Shown here: positions 35,692 through 46,478 of the stretch, one piece after another
How positions within the stretch are numbered: the first letter of the stretch is position 1
Layout: each line of letters opens with the position of its first letter
Assembly (NCBI RefSeq): GCF_016801865.2
Contig: NC_068938.1
Location: forward strand, 99,501,925-99,565,924
DNA: 64,000 bases
Origin: Culex pipiens pallens
Lineage: Eukaryota; Arthropoda; Insecta; Diptera; Culicidae
Reading direction: 5' to 3'
The notes under the pieces: generated by a model
Told to the model about the DNA's origin: nothing
Database searches by the model: none
Seen by the model: only the letters and a program-made list of their open reading frames with translations
Position numbers and translations under genes: made by a program

Positions 35692-36040
35692 TTCAAATGG
35701 AGTACATTTTCGACGAATTATAAAAGAAGATAAAAAAAATATTTAGATTATGTTCCTATTTATTTCATATTGCTGTAACACTGTACTTTTATGCAATTTA
35801 ATTTTTTTTTTCGCTAAATCAGGGAGCAAAAAGGTACTTACATAATAAATGATTAACAGAAAAAATCTACTTCAATGGATAGTTTACTTTATTATTTTGT
35901 ATCAAAAGAGAAGTCTCAAAAGTTTTCAAAACAAAGTATTAAAATGACGTGAAACTTAAGGAAAAACTGTTTATGAATTAAAAAAAATGCAAAGTTTGAA
36001 GGCAGTATAACTGGCATCATGTTCAAAACATTTTGTGATA

Positions 36041-36713
36041 ACGTCATGATTCGAATTCCCGGAAACTTCGAATCCCGGACACCTCATCTTGTTTTATTAA
36101 TTATTTTGATATAAGTTCGCATAATTATTGTCAAAACTGTGTTATTTGATGAATTCTAACATCAACTTTCATTTCAAAAATGTTTGGATGCTGTAGCCAA
36201 TGCAAAAACAATTAAATAAAATAAAAACATGAGGTTATCAACACTGTGAAACATTTCGCTGAAATATTCCATACGCGTTCGAAGTACCGGGGAGGCAAAG
36301 CAGAAATTTACGGTTCTGATTTCCTTAAATTCAAGCAATTGTCTATACAAAATATAGATTGTATTGATGTTAACAGCTTATTTGAGTCCTAAAGAATGAC
36401 ATTCCCTTAAATTTCAGTCCAAATTTGTGCGATTATTAAGCAAAATCGAGTGTCCGGAATTCGAATCAAAAGTGTCCGAATTTCGAATCAGCTTTTATCG
36501 GTGTCCGGGATTTGAAGCACAACAAGTCATTTTAAATTTGAAATTCTTTTGAAAAATTGTTAGAAAAGACATATGTTGCATGCATTCTCTTAAAATTGAC
36601 TGTTTGTACTACATGCTGACGATGTTTCTACATTTCCAACTTATTACATGATTTTTTGCCAGCTATAACAAAAATTATATGCTACTAAGTGTCCGGATAT
36701 CGAATCATGACGT
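36041..36713. mobile_element. MITE with ACGTCATGATTCGA ends and GTGTCCGG subrepeats
   Basis: Inverted ends ACGTCATGATTCGA, with TA flanking both sides (36039-36040, 36714-36715). The motif TGTCCGGRATTCGAA recurs in both orientations inside (about 36055, 36450, 36472, 36500, 36690). 673 bp, no coding frame. Confidence 0.75.
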
Positions 36714-36960
36714 TACTTGTTTTAAAAAATAAGCTTGAAATTTCAAATCTATTGAGTTTTCATATTCAACCAAGAAATTCATTTTATATGGCGATTTGGA
36801 AAAGAAAAACAAAAAAACTTGTAGATTTTTTTTATGAACATAAAAAAACATTAAAAAAAATCTTAAGGGCCACTTGTTGAACAAATTTTAGGAGACGTCG
36901 CGGGCCAGATGAAATGGCTTTACGGGCCGGATCCAGCCGCGGGCCGAAGGTTGGGTACGC

Positions 36961-39653
36961 CTATTCTAAACAGTTTTTAATGACAATAATAATATTTTTT
37001 GGACTACATACTGGTACAAATGGCAAAGTTATGTTCTTACAATTGAGCCAGGATTATAGTTCGAAGCAAAAATAAATTTAATGGTTTTAAGGAACAATAA
37101 ATAGTAAAACAAATAAATATGTGCCTAGTTTATCTTTAGGCGTTCCAAAATGTGTTTTAATGATGATAATGATCAAGGAAGAGAAATCCAATAACGAATA
37201 AAAATTTATTTAAAAAAATACACATTAAATAAAACCCTCCTCCCACACTACACCACTGCTTACACCCGCTTGTACCAAGCTTTCAACAGAGAGGAAAGCC
37301 TGTACCGCTCGCGTACGGCTGTTTGACGGGGCATTGGATTTGGCAAGTTCGCGGACAGGCCAGAGCGCGCGGGTGGTGAAGGGGCAGGACTACATGTTCT
37401 GCTACACGCTGATCGCGCCGTGCTGTGACTTGCGACTGTTGCTGCTGCTGCCAACATGAGTGAGGAAGATATGCAAAACCCCATCGCCGTCGAGGAATGC
37501 TATTGAAACATGTGTATTTGATTGTTTTATCAGTGGATGGAACGAAAATTACCACATCCTGAAGCTGGTGGTCGATCGCTGGGGTTGTGTGTGTGTGTTA
37601 GAAACTGTGAATTAAGCAACCTCGATTCATTCATTAAGTTCTGCTGCTGAGGAGAAGGTTGAGTTATGGATATCACCCAGGAATTCACGTGCTCGTTTGA
37701 GAAGTTTAGACAAGATAAAGAAACGGACAGTTTGCAGTCGGTACAATTGTACGGAATTTCCAGAGAGTCTCCACGTTCTTTATGCACACTGCGTTTTAAC
37801 TCGGTACCGGCCCAGTACAAAGCGGTCATATTTCACTTGTGCACGCATAAATATCGATTTTATTAAATAAATTGCATTAAATTGCTTCAACCGATTCATA
37901 AATTATGCGATTGGCAAGCGAAGTTCACCCTCTTTGTATGTATCGACGATCCACCCGCGCCCGCGTGCTTGAACTCACGGGCACGGGCACCGATGCCAAA
38001 AACGTGCCCAACTCGATCCGACGGGGGCCACTGGGATCTACTGGGACTCCCAGACGGTCGGCGGCCTGCACAGCCAAAGTCCCATAGAGTTGACTCGACA
38101 TCGTCGTCGTCGGGACAGACCGGCGTATAATCTCGGTCATAAAAGCGATAAATTTTTCGCGACTCTTAATGGCATTTTGTGCGAAACGTCAAGACTCGCC
38201 TGGAGTCCGAAGATGCTGGCACAAGTTGGGAAGGCCGAACCGATCTGCTCTGGTGAGGCTCAGCGACGACAAATGTGGGATAAGTGCTATCATCAGTGTT
38301 AGGTTTCGCGACTAAATATTGAGCGGTTCGGAGTGCAGTGTTACGGATTTGAGCACGGTGCACGGACGATTTATTGGTGGATTTTGATCGTTGGTTTTGT
38401 CATGATTTTAGAGACTTGCTGATAGAATTTTGGGATGTAAGATTTAGGGTATTTAAAATATTCTAATTTTCAATTACTTGAAATAAACTATTAAAAAAGC
38501 TTAAAACAAAAATAACAACATCCAAACAAATTCCAATCTTCCCACATAACATAAAGCTTAACAAGCTTAAACACCCTTTCCCTCACACTCCTGCAAGTCC
38601 CCTCGCAGTCCGGAACCAACCCACTTCCTCACGCCGGCCAATAACTCACCCCGCCAATCAATTCCCATGCAAAAGAGTCCCGTCGATCAATAAAAGAAAA
38701 ACAACAAGAACAACAACAACACTAAATTCCACAATCAATCAAACGATGAGTTCCGAACAACGCCGCGCCGCCCGGCTGCGACTCGGACTTTTCGAGGTTC
38801 GAGTGGAGAAAGATTTCGGACACGCTTCTCACCAGAAATTAAACGGCCGCGAGCTCGCGAGCAGAATTCCCGATGGCGCGTCCAACAAAGGGAACCATCG
38901 GAGTTCCCACCGCGCCCTTCCGTGCCCCTTCTTTCTTTCTCGAGTGGGGAGAGAGGTATTGTGTTTGCGTTACAAAATGCTCGCGAGCGCGCGCGCTCAC
39001 GGGGTCGTCGTCGTCGCGGTTGATTTGATTTTGATGCCTTTTATCACAACAAAGGCAAATTCCATCATCATCTCGCAGTGTGAGAGAGACGGATCGGTTC
39101 TATTTCTTCTTTTCCCCCTTTTCGCTCGCCCGCAAACTCATAGCTCGGGAAAGGGTTTTGGATCTCCTAAATAGAGCCAATATCTGCCAGCCGGGATCTT
39201 CGCGTGGGTATGAGATTTGAAGAATTCGGACCTCGTGGATTATGATCCACCGACGATCGCGGCGATTTGATCGGGGCAGACGGCGGCATGGTGGGCGACA
39301 CGGTCCATGGTGACTTGATGAGTCAACAACAACTATTCAACGGCCGTCATCGCGGAAGATGATAAGCGCGAGCGCGCTATTTATGTGGTCAACCACTTGT
39401 TGTTAATCTGTAATGCAAGGACGTGATACTTTTGTTTAGAAAAACATTAATAAAATCAGGAAAAAACTTGTTTTTGTGCCTTGACTATTCGAGGTTCGTT
39501 CATATTTCACTAAAAAGATGATTTTGAATCACTCCTGAAAGTTTCATGAAGATATTTCGTGACTGAACTGACAATTTAAATTCACAATTTTGTCATGCGC
39601 AAAGCGAACTATCAAACTTTGTGAACGTTTTTCTCTAAACACCGAGTTGATTT
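36961..39653. other. GC-rich unique-looking block, no gene recognised
   Basis: 37250-39400 contains (CTG)n at 37437-37450, (GTC)n near 38100 and GCGCGC patches at 38985. Overlapping open frames occur on both strands (up to 142 codons at 38746-39174), with arginine-rich translations typical of GC-rich non-coding DNA. At 37456 an ATG in a good insect context (CAACATG) opens a 16-codon frame. I do not claim it is translated. The block may be regulatory or intronic. Confidence 0.3.
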
Positions 39654-39955
39654 ACGGGTGCCACGATATCTCGAGATAGGATGGACCAAATTGGCTGAAA
39701 TTTGGGGAGAAGACTCCCAAGACATATCTCGTGCTCATGACGAAGCCCGATTTTGAAATTTAGGTTTTTTTAAAAATACAAAAATCAAAAACTGACGATT
39801 TTTATATATAAAAAATTTATAAATATTTTTATTTTTTTTTAAATTAATTTTTTGAAAATCGACCTTCGTCATGCACACAGGACCGGTTTAAAGAGTCATC
39901 ACCAAAATTTTGAGCCGATTTGGTCAAAGCGGTGTTGAGATATCGTGGCACCCGT
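39654..39955. mobile_element. Palindromic MITE with ACGGGTGCCACGATATCTC ends
   Basis: 302 bp whose ends (ACGGGTGCCACGATATCTC and its inverse) match perfectly for at least 17 bases, with weaker pairing inward (GACGAAGGTCGATTTT-like blocks). A degenerate partial copy begins at about 40390 (ACGAGTGCCACGTTTATCTC). No target duplication is evident. Confidence 0.7.
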
Positions 39956-40587
39956 TTTTTAAACTGCTAACTTAAAATAGCTATATCTCGGCAATGGTAC
40001 ATCCAAATGTCTTCATATTTATTTTGTCAATAGATGAAAATGTATATTTAAATGCCATGCAAAAAGAATTTAATTAAAAGTTTAAGTGTGTGCTCATACC
40101 AAACTTGGACATTTTTGACGATTCACATGTATGTAACCCCTTAAGATAATCGAAACTTCGAATAATCGAGGATATTTTTTCTTAGAGGTGTGAAAAAACT
40201 TGGAATTTCCCCAGGATATTCTTTTAACTACAATGATAATTAGGTTACATACTTATAAAATCTACCAAAAACTATTATTGAAAGTCATTTCACTTCACTG
40301 AAAATTGTTTTTTATCAGATTCACCAGGATTTATCATATTTTTATGCAAACTAAAACACTTTTAACAGGTTTTTCTAGAACAACTAGGGTCATTTACGAG
40401 TGCCACGTTTATCTCAAGACCTAATAGGGCAAATCTGCTGAAGGTTGGGGTGAAGACTCTCAAAATAAATTTCGTGTGCATATTTTACAAAGCCGAATTA
40501 TTAACCTTGGAGTAAAAAAATGAAGCGTTAATTTACTTCTTTTAAAGCGAAAATCCTTAAATTATTTATTATTGTTAGTTTGATAAA

Positions 40588-41100
40588 TGGGTCATTCTCC
40601 GCCAACTCACACAGCAGTTGCCCTGATCACGAATCCGAGGTCCATTTTTCGATATCTCGTGACGGTAGGGCTGTACAAACCCCTGTATTTTTCTGGATTT
40701 TTACTAAGACACAATGATTTGTAGCTCGCAACCGTGAAGAGATAGAAATTTGGCGTCAAAGGGACTTTTATGTAAAATTGATAGTCCGATTTAATGGCGT
40801 ACTCAAAATCCCGAAATTCGTATTTTTCATTCATCGCTGCCATATCCCATTACTCAAATGTAAAAAAAATCGTGAGACATGTCATTTTATGGGGAATTTT
40901 ATGTACTTTTTGAATCTTGAATAACCCAGAAGGGATTTTTTTTATTTAGAACAATTTTTTTCATTTTAAAATTACGTGTTTTTTGTAATTTTGCAAAGTG
41001 TAACAATGTTCTACAAAGTTGTAGAGCAGAAAAAAAAATTATATATAAACATATGGGGTGTGTATGCATTTTTCACAAGTTATCAGAATTTTACCAAAAA
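40588..41100. mobile_element. FB1 family, diverged single arm
   Basis: Starts GGGTCATTCTCCGCC, lacks part of the FB1 end, then follows the FB1 order: GATCACGAATCCGAGGTCCA, GATATCTCGTGACGG, GATAGAAATTTGG, GTCATTTTATGGG, GTTGTAGAGCAG, ending near AAAAAGTTTTTTGAAAAG. Only one arm is present. Divergence is higher than for the 23982 copy. Confidence 0.7.
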
Positions 41101-41796
41101 AGTTTTTTGAAAAGGTGATTATTTTGACGTGTGCGCTTGAAAGTAATTGATTGTTTATTTGTGACGAGAGCCTGTTAGTGTACAACTTTTTATCAGGTTA
41201 AGGAGGAGGAGTATTTTTTTTTAAAGTTCAGCAAATTTTTCTTGGACGATTGTTGTGACTCGTGCATTGCGAGAATCAGACATTAAAAAAAAAATTTGAT
41301 GAGCGGCAGTATGTAGTTTGATTTTTTTATTTTAGAAAAATCCCCACATACGAGCAATGCACGAGCTCAAAAATCTCTTTTTTGTCATAAATTCTCCGAA
41401 ATAGAAACTTCCGTCATGTTCAATGTTGACTCTTCTGGTCCACTAAAACATCAAAATATTAAGAAATCTAAAGCGGTAAAATTGTTTTAAATTGAAATGG
41501 AACACCAAATTTCGGCCATTTTTTCTGTGTCCCCATATTTTAAAGTCCTAATTATAACCATGAGGCATCAAATCGATCGAAAATCTTTTCTGAAAATACG
41601 GATTTTAATGGATGAACCAATAATGCAGAACAGCTTTCTTGAACATAGGAAAAACGAATAAAAAATATTCAAAAGAATAGCAGCAAAACACTTTATTTTG
41701 CAGCAGTAAAACAGCCAATACCAAAATAAGTGCTGGTGGTTATGTTACACATGACCAATAAGACAAAGAACTTGGACAATTGATTTTATTCTATCT
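41101..41796. repeat. AT-rich, with an imperfect hairpin and FB2 remnants
   Basis: GACTCGTGCATTGCGAG at about 41258 pairs imperfectly with CGAGCAATGCACGAGC at about 41350. 41540-41660 has FB2 landmarks (GGCATCAAATCGATCGAAAA, ATGAACCAATAATGCAGAA). Confidence 0.4.
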
Positions 41797-41882
41797 AGGT
41801 ATCTCTCCGCCAACTCACACGAAATCGGAAAAAGTTGCCCCGAACCCTCTTCGATTTCTGTGAATCTTTGCTCTAACCGGTA

Positions 41883-43173
41883 AACAGCAAAAAAAAACGA
41901 TGGTAAAATCGCATGCAAAAGCATGCACATTACCTTTGTAAGCAAAAGCATGTAATATTGTATGAGAAAATGTGTACACAAAAAGCATGTACACAAGAAT
42001 AATAAATACATTTTGCACACCCCAAAAATAACATTAATCTTGTGAGAGTCATTACCAAGTCCGCGCCCCAATCGTCACGGCTATCTCACCGTCTTGAAAA
42101 TGTTGTATTCAACGCCGATGTAACGGTAGGTTTCCCGTACGTCGTATACTGAATTTACTGTATACGATGTAGGGGGAGAGGGGGTAATATGCACCCCCTA
42201 AGGGAAAACTGTGATTTCTCAACCATTACAGCATTACTGTGGAAGAATTTTGTTCGATGTTCTAAAACAACTATTATTCTTCGTCATCCATGTGAAAAAA
42301 GTCTTAAAAAACCTCAAAATTGTTCGAAAATATCAAATTTCTAAAAACATTTTTGATTTATTTCAAACAACCATGCGGGGCAATATGCACCGCAACATTG
42401 GGGCAAAATGCACTACAACAACGGGGCAAAATGCACCACAACATGGGGCAAAATGCACCGGGTAAAATCAGTTTTCACTAGTCACCACTAGATGACACCG
42501 CTGTTTTTACTAAGGAGCTTCACAGCGGTGCATTTTGCCCCGACTACGCTTTTTGCAGAAAATTTAATTAAAAATGCATTTTTTGATGTTTTTGGACTCA
42601 TCTATCTACAGAATAACGAATATTATGGCAAAAACTATTTACCTTAACACTTACAATATCAATATATGCTTTTTATATTGTCCAAAAATCATAATAAAAG
42701 TGCAAAGAAAATTAGATGAAAACACAACATTTTAAAGTTTTGCAAATAACTTGAGCTGTTTTTATACTGCGATGCTCAAATTTTTCCAGCATGGTTTAGC
42801 AATGTTAAGCTTCCAATTTCTATGATTTTTCCCCGGAAAATTCTTCCAAATACCGAGAAAAGCAGGGGGTGCATTTTGCCCCGGGGGTGCATATTACCCC
42901 CTCTCCCCCTATGAGGAACGTACAGCTACATCGGTGTTGATCCAGCTAATTTCATAGTGGCGAGATAGCCGAGATGGTTGGGCGCGGACTTGGTGATCTG
43001 GATATGACTCCTCACCAGATTGATGTTATTTTTGGGGTGCGTAAAATTTATTTATTTTTATTTTGTACATGCTTTTTGTGTACACGTTTTCTCATACAAT
43101 ATTACATGCTTTTGCTCACAAAGGTTATGTGCATGCTTTTGCATGCGATTTTACACAGATTTTTTTTGCTATT
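41883..43173. mobile_element. Foldback with A[AC]AGCAAAAAAA ends and tRNA-like blocks in both arms
   Basis: TA on both sides (41881-41882, 43174-43175). The left arm (41883-42170) and right arm (42911-43173) are inverted diverged copies with ends AACAGCAAAAAAAA / inverse AATAGCAAAAAAAA. Shared blocks include GCATGCAAAAGCATGC and TTTTTGGGGTG. Read outward from the centre, each arm carries GATAGCCG.GA.G.TTGGG-type then GCGCGGACTTGG, which resembles the A-box half of a tRNA-Leu. A second MITE occupies the centre. Confidence 0.7.
42172..42909. mobile_element. MITE, GGGGGAGAGGGGGTAATATG ends, with GGGGCAAAATGCACC repeats
   Basis: 738 bp, TA-flanked (42170-42171, 42910-42911). The terminal repeats are near-perfect inverse copies of about 27 bp. 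At 42375-42465 a quasi-tandem array of about 20-24 bp repeats GGGGCAAAATGCACC four times, and the inverse GGTGCATTTTGCCCC occurs at 42527-42541 and near the right end. This is the innermost layer of a three-element nest. Confidence 0.8.
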
Positions 43174-43232
43174 TAATTTTAGTTCCTGATCAAGAATCCG
43201 AGGTCCATATTTCGATATCTCGTGATGGTGGG

Positions 43233-45979
43233 AGGTGCTTCTGGATTTTCACTAAATCACGTTTTTTTTTTATTAAAGACAAAAAATATATTTTTAATTA
43301 GTTTCGGTTAGAGCAGACACAAAACATAAAAATTGGTACAATGGCTTCCAAAATTAAAAAATTGCTTTAAAAATCGCTGTCCCTATTTAGACTGTAGTCC
43401 TGATTCACCTCAGTTGACGGTACCCTAAGAAAATCTCCTCTCCTTTCCACGCACCATCTCCCATTGTAGTTCCATCTTATTCTCAGATTACCACAAACAA
43501 CTCAAACATCCACCAGCCCAAATCAGTTCACGGTGGCCACTATGCCAAAAATCCAGATTTTTTTCCCATGACCGTAACACATGATTTTCGATTTTAGCTG
43601 TCCGAGCCGGTCAGCCGATCTTTTGGCGGTGACTTATGACGCAGGAGGTATGGGGGATACCTCCACGATGATGTGTTATTTTTTTCGTCTTCCCCATCAG
43701 CTTCATTCCAACGTCCGTCGTCCCTTGTCTAGGCCATTGTGGCGGCGGTTGGTCACGTCACGCCTCTTTGAGAGGGCCGATTCCAGTTGGACCCAGTGGT
43801 TGTTATTGTTGTGGACCACTCGCGGGATTCAACGGGTTTTTTTTTTTTGGGGTGATGGATCATGCGGGGAAGTGCGAGCCTGGCGATGGGTTCCAATCAA
43901 AATAAATTTATTTTACAAATTGAATTAATGGGAACAGATGTCTAAGGCATTGTGAGTTCCAGATCTTTAGCGGTTCCTTCTTTGCTCGGGTCGGTTCGAC
44001 TTTAGAAGAGAGGCAAATTATGTGATGATGTTGTTTGTGGGAGGTTTATGATCGGATTGGGCGAGCTGATTAATGACCATTGCTTTCTCAATTTGTATTT
44101 AAAACATATTATTGATGGAATTTGTATAATAGCTACTTCGTAATTGTCAACTAGCTTAAAAAGTATTTCATTTAGTTGGTTGAAATAACCTCAATACAAA
44201 TCATAACAAAAATCGCACAGCATGAAACCCATGTACTTCAAGTGAAAATTGATTTCTCACAGCCCCACATTCATCAACTCAACTCCAATGGTTAGCAAAA
44301 CTATTCCAACCTCAATTCCAGAGTTCCACTTCGCAAAACCACCATCGCACGATGAGTTATGGTTCCGATTTGTCTATTTGGACTTATTTGAACGTAATGC
44401 TGTCCGCGTGGTCCAACTGGGAACGATTCTTCTCTCGAGACCTTTCGCAGAGTATGTTTACGGAATGCCATTACAACCGGTACAACTTTCGCCATTCGAC
44501 TGCGGGGATGCACCAGTTCTTACGTGGTTTTCTCCAGACTGAACCACAGACGCCGCGGACTGAGTAGACCAGAGTTGTGGGTCCTAATGGCGGTGGAAAT
44601 TTATTGATATTGTTTTATAAAAGCTTGCGTCGATGATATGTTACATACGCGTGCGGTGGAAATATCTGACTCGAGCTCTTCAAGAAGACTAGAGCCAATC
44701 GTAAAAGTATCGATATCGGAGTAGAGTTTAAAGGGTATCGTTACATATATTGGTTACTTTAAATTGGTTATTGAGAGGTTTATTTGCCTTTAGAATAATT
44801 ACTTAATTACTGCACTAACTTTCCATTTGTTTTTGTAAGACTCAAACTCTAAAGCAGTTTTGGCAATCTAAGAACCTCTACCCTACCCGAACAACCAGCA
44901 AGTCCAACAATTCTTGTGGTCAACCATCCAGCATACCAGTCAGGGGGTGGGTAATAACACTATCGCGCCGCCGAACGGCGAGAAGGTCAATTGAAATTGT
45001 AATTTAATTTACATCCAGCTCAGCGGGGAATCCGACTGCAACAGGTGGGCTGGTTCGACGAACGATCGCAAACGGTCCGTAATGAAGACGTAATTACAAG
45101 TTTCGCGCGGGACGTTCGTCCTACATGAAGCAAGTTGCGTTTAATAACTCATTTAGTCCGTCACCACGGCAGTTTACACTTGACTTTTTTTCGCTCGTTC
45201 CCATTCCCATCAGTCATTCCGGGGTGCAAACAAAGTCATGGACGCGTAGCTTTCCTAAGCTGATAAGCTGCTCGGTGAGTTACTAAATGAATAAATCAAC
45301 ACTCAATCGGAGGCCGGCAGGATGAAAGGAAGCGTTAGTGAAGCAAACGCCAACATCAATTCACCACTAAATGGCGTTGATAACACAGCTTTCAGCTCGG
45401 ACTCGAGGAAATCGGTGGGAATGTTTGTAATTAGAAAAGTCACTTCCCATAGCTCAGTCACCGAGTGCTGTATGTCAGCGGGTCAGTACGCGATTTTGAA
45501 AACAACCATCGAGAAGGTGATTTATTTGGTGATAACCTTGTCAGCGGACTGCCAACAGCTGTTTAGCGGGAATGGGACACCCAATTATCACCGAAGAACG
45601 TGCTTTGATGCGGCGCCGACAGCATAGTTTTTATCAGTGACATTGTTGTGATGGAATGTTATGCTGGTAGGTTGACGCCATGGCTAACTAAATCCTGATC
45701 TACTACAGGAAACTGCAGCAGTTCTACACTGAGCTGCGATGAGAGAAATTTAAAGCATTCGTTTTAAATACGCAGACATTCATACGATGATCTACGATGA
45801 GCTGCGTTGGTTGCTGTGATGTCCCATTTGGAACTGTCAACGCAGAAATTCTGCGAATTTTTTTAAATATTTCAAAATCCTAAGAGTATTTTACAATAGA
45901 ACTGGACCTTTCCAAGCATGATATCGTCGTTTTGAAAAATTACCTTAGAATTTTGAACTTTCGATCTGCGACTTGTGTT
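43233..45979. other. Unique-looking DNA with scattered open frames, no gene recognised
   Basis: 43560-43890 and 44240-44580 have balanced composition. At 44249-44570 three frames (97 and 71 codons plus, 70 codons minus) are open over the same bases, which is more often chance than coding. 44900-45640 also looks unique. I see no domain, splice-site pair or promoter to support a call. Confidence 0.3.
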
Positions 45980-46478
45980 TTAGCATTTAGCATTAGCATT
46001 TAGCATTAGCACTTAGCATTAGCATTTAGCATTAGCATTTAGCATTAGCATTTAGCATTAGCATTTAGCATTAGCATTTAGCATTAGCATTTAGCATTAG
46101 CATTTAGCATTAGCATTTAGCATTAGCATTTAGCATTAGCATTTAGCATTAGCATTTAGCATTAGCATTTAGCATTAGCATTTAGCATTAGCATTTAGCA
46201 TTAGCATTTAGCATTAGCATTTAGCATTAGCATTTAGCATTAGCATTTAGCATTAGCATTTAGCATTAGCATTTAGCATTAGCATTTAGCATTAGCATTT
46301 AGCATTAGCATTTAGCATTAGCATTTAGCATTAGCATTTAGCATTAGCATTTAGCATTAGCATTTAGCATTAGCATATCATTAGCATTTAGCATTAGCAT
46401 TTAGCATTAGCATTTAGCATTAGCATATCATTAGCATTTAGCATTAGCATTTAGCATTAGCATTTAGCATTAGCATTA
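45980..46478. repeat. 13-bp minisatellite (AGCATTAGCATTT)n
   Basis: About 38 copies of a unit that is AGCATT plus AGCATTT. The array is almost pure. It is broken by one C variant at about 46011 and by the same short defect (AGCATATCATTAGC) at about 46373 and 46427, which are 54 bp apart. The shared defect shows that a multi-unit block was duplicated after the variant arose. Confidence 0.95.

Larger units (their letters stand above)
35195..36960. mobile_element. Possible hAT-like element with GGCCCGC-rich ends, interrupted
   Basis: Both ends carry inverted GC-rich blocks in otherwise AT-rich DNA: TTGGCCTTGCGGGCCAG at about 35212 and, inverted, CTTCGGCCCGCGGCTGGAT at about 36925-36950. A similar end (TTTGGCCCGG … AGCACCCCTGGTC) occurs alone at 52950-52990. 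I could not find a convincing 8-bp duplication, so the boundaries are approximate. The MITE at 36041-36713 is nested inside. Confidence 0.35.
41797..43232. mobile_element. FB1-family end, split by a nested foldback
   Basis: The left remnant 41797-41882 (CTCTCCGCCAACTCACACGA …) and right remnant from 43176 (CCTGATCAAGAATCCGAGG … GATATCTCGTGATGG) are adjacent in FB1. The FB1 sequence between GGTAA and CCTG is interrupted here by the element at 41883-43173. Confidence 0.7.

Noticed and set aside
37456..37506. 16-codon ORF with a good start context
   Set aside because: Too short to judge and without conservation data; recorded only in the region entry.
44249..44570. Three overlapping open frames
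   Set aside because: Simultaneous openness on both strands is expected from base composition, and none has a recognisable motif.
45980..46478. CRISPR-like regular repeats
   Set aside because: There are no unique spacers; it is a contiguous minisatellite in a eukaryotic setting.
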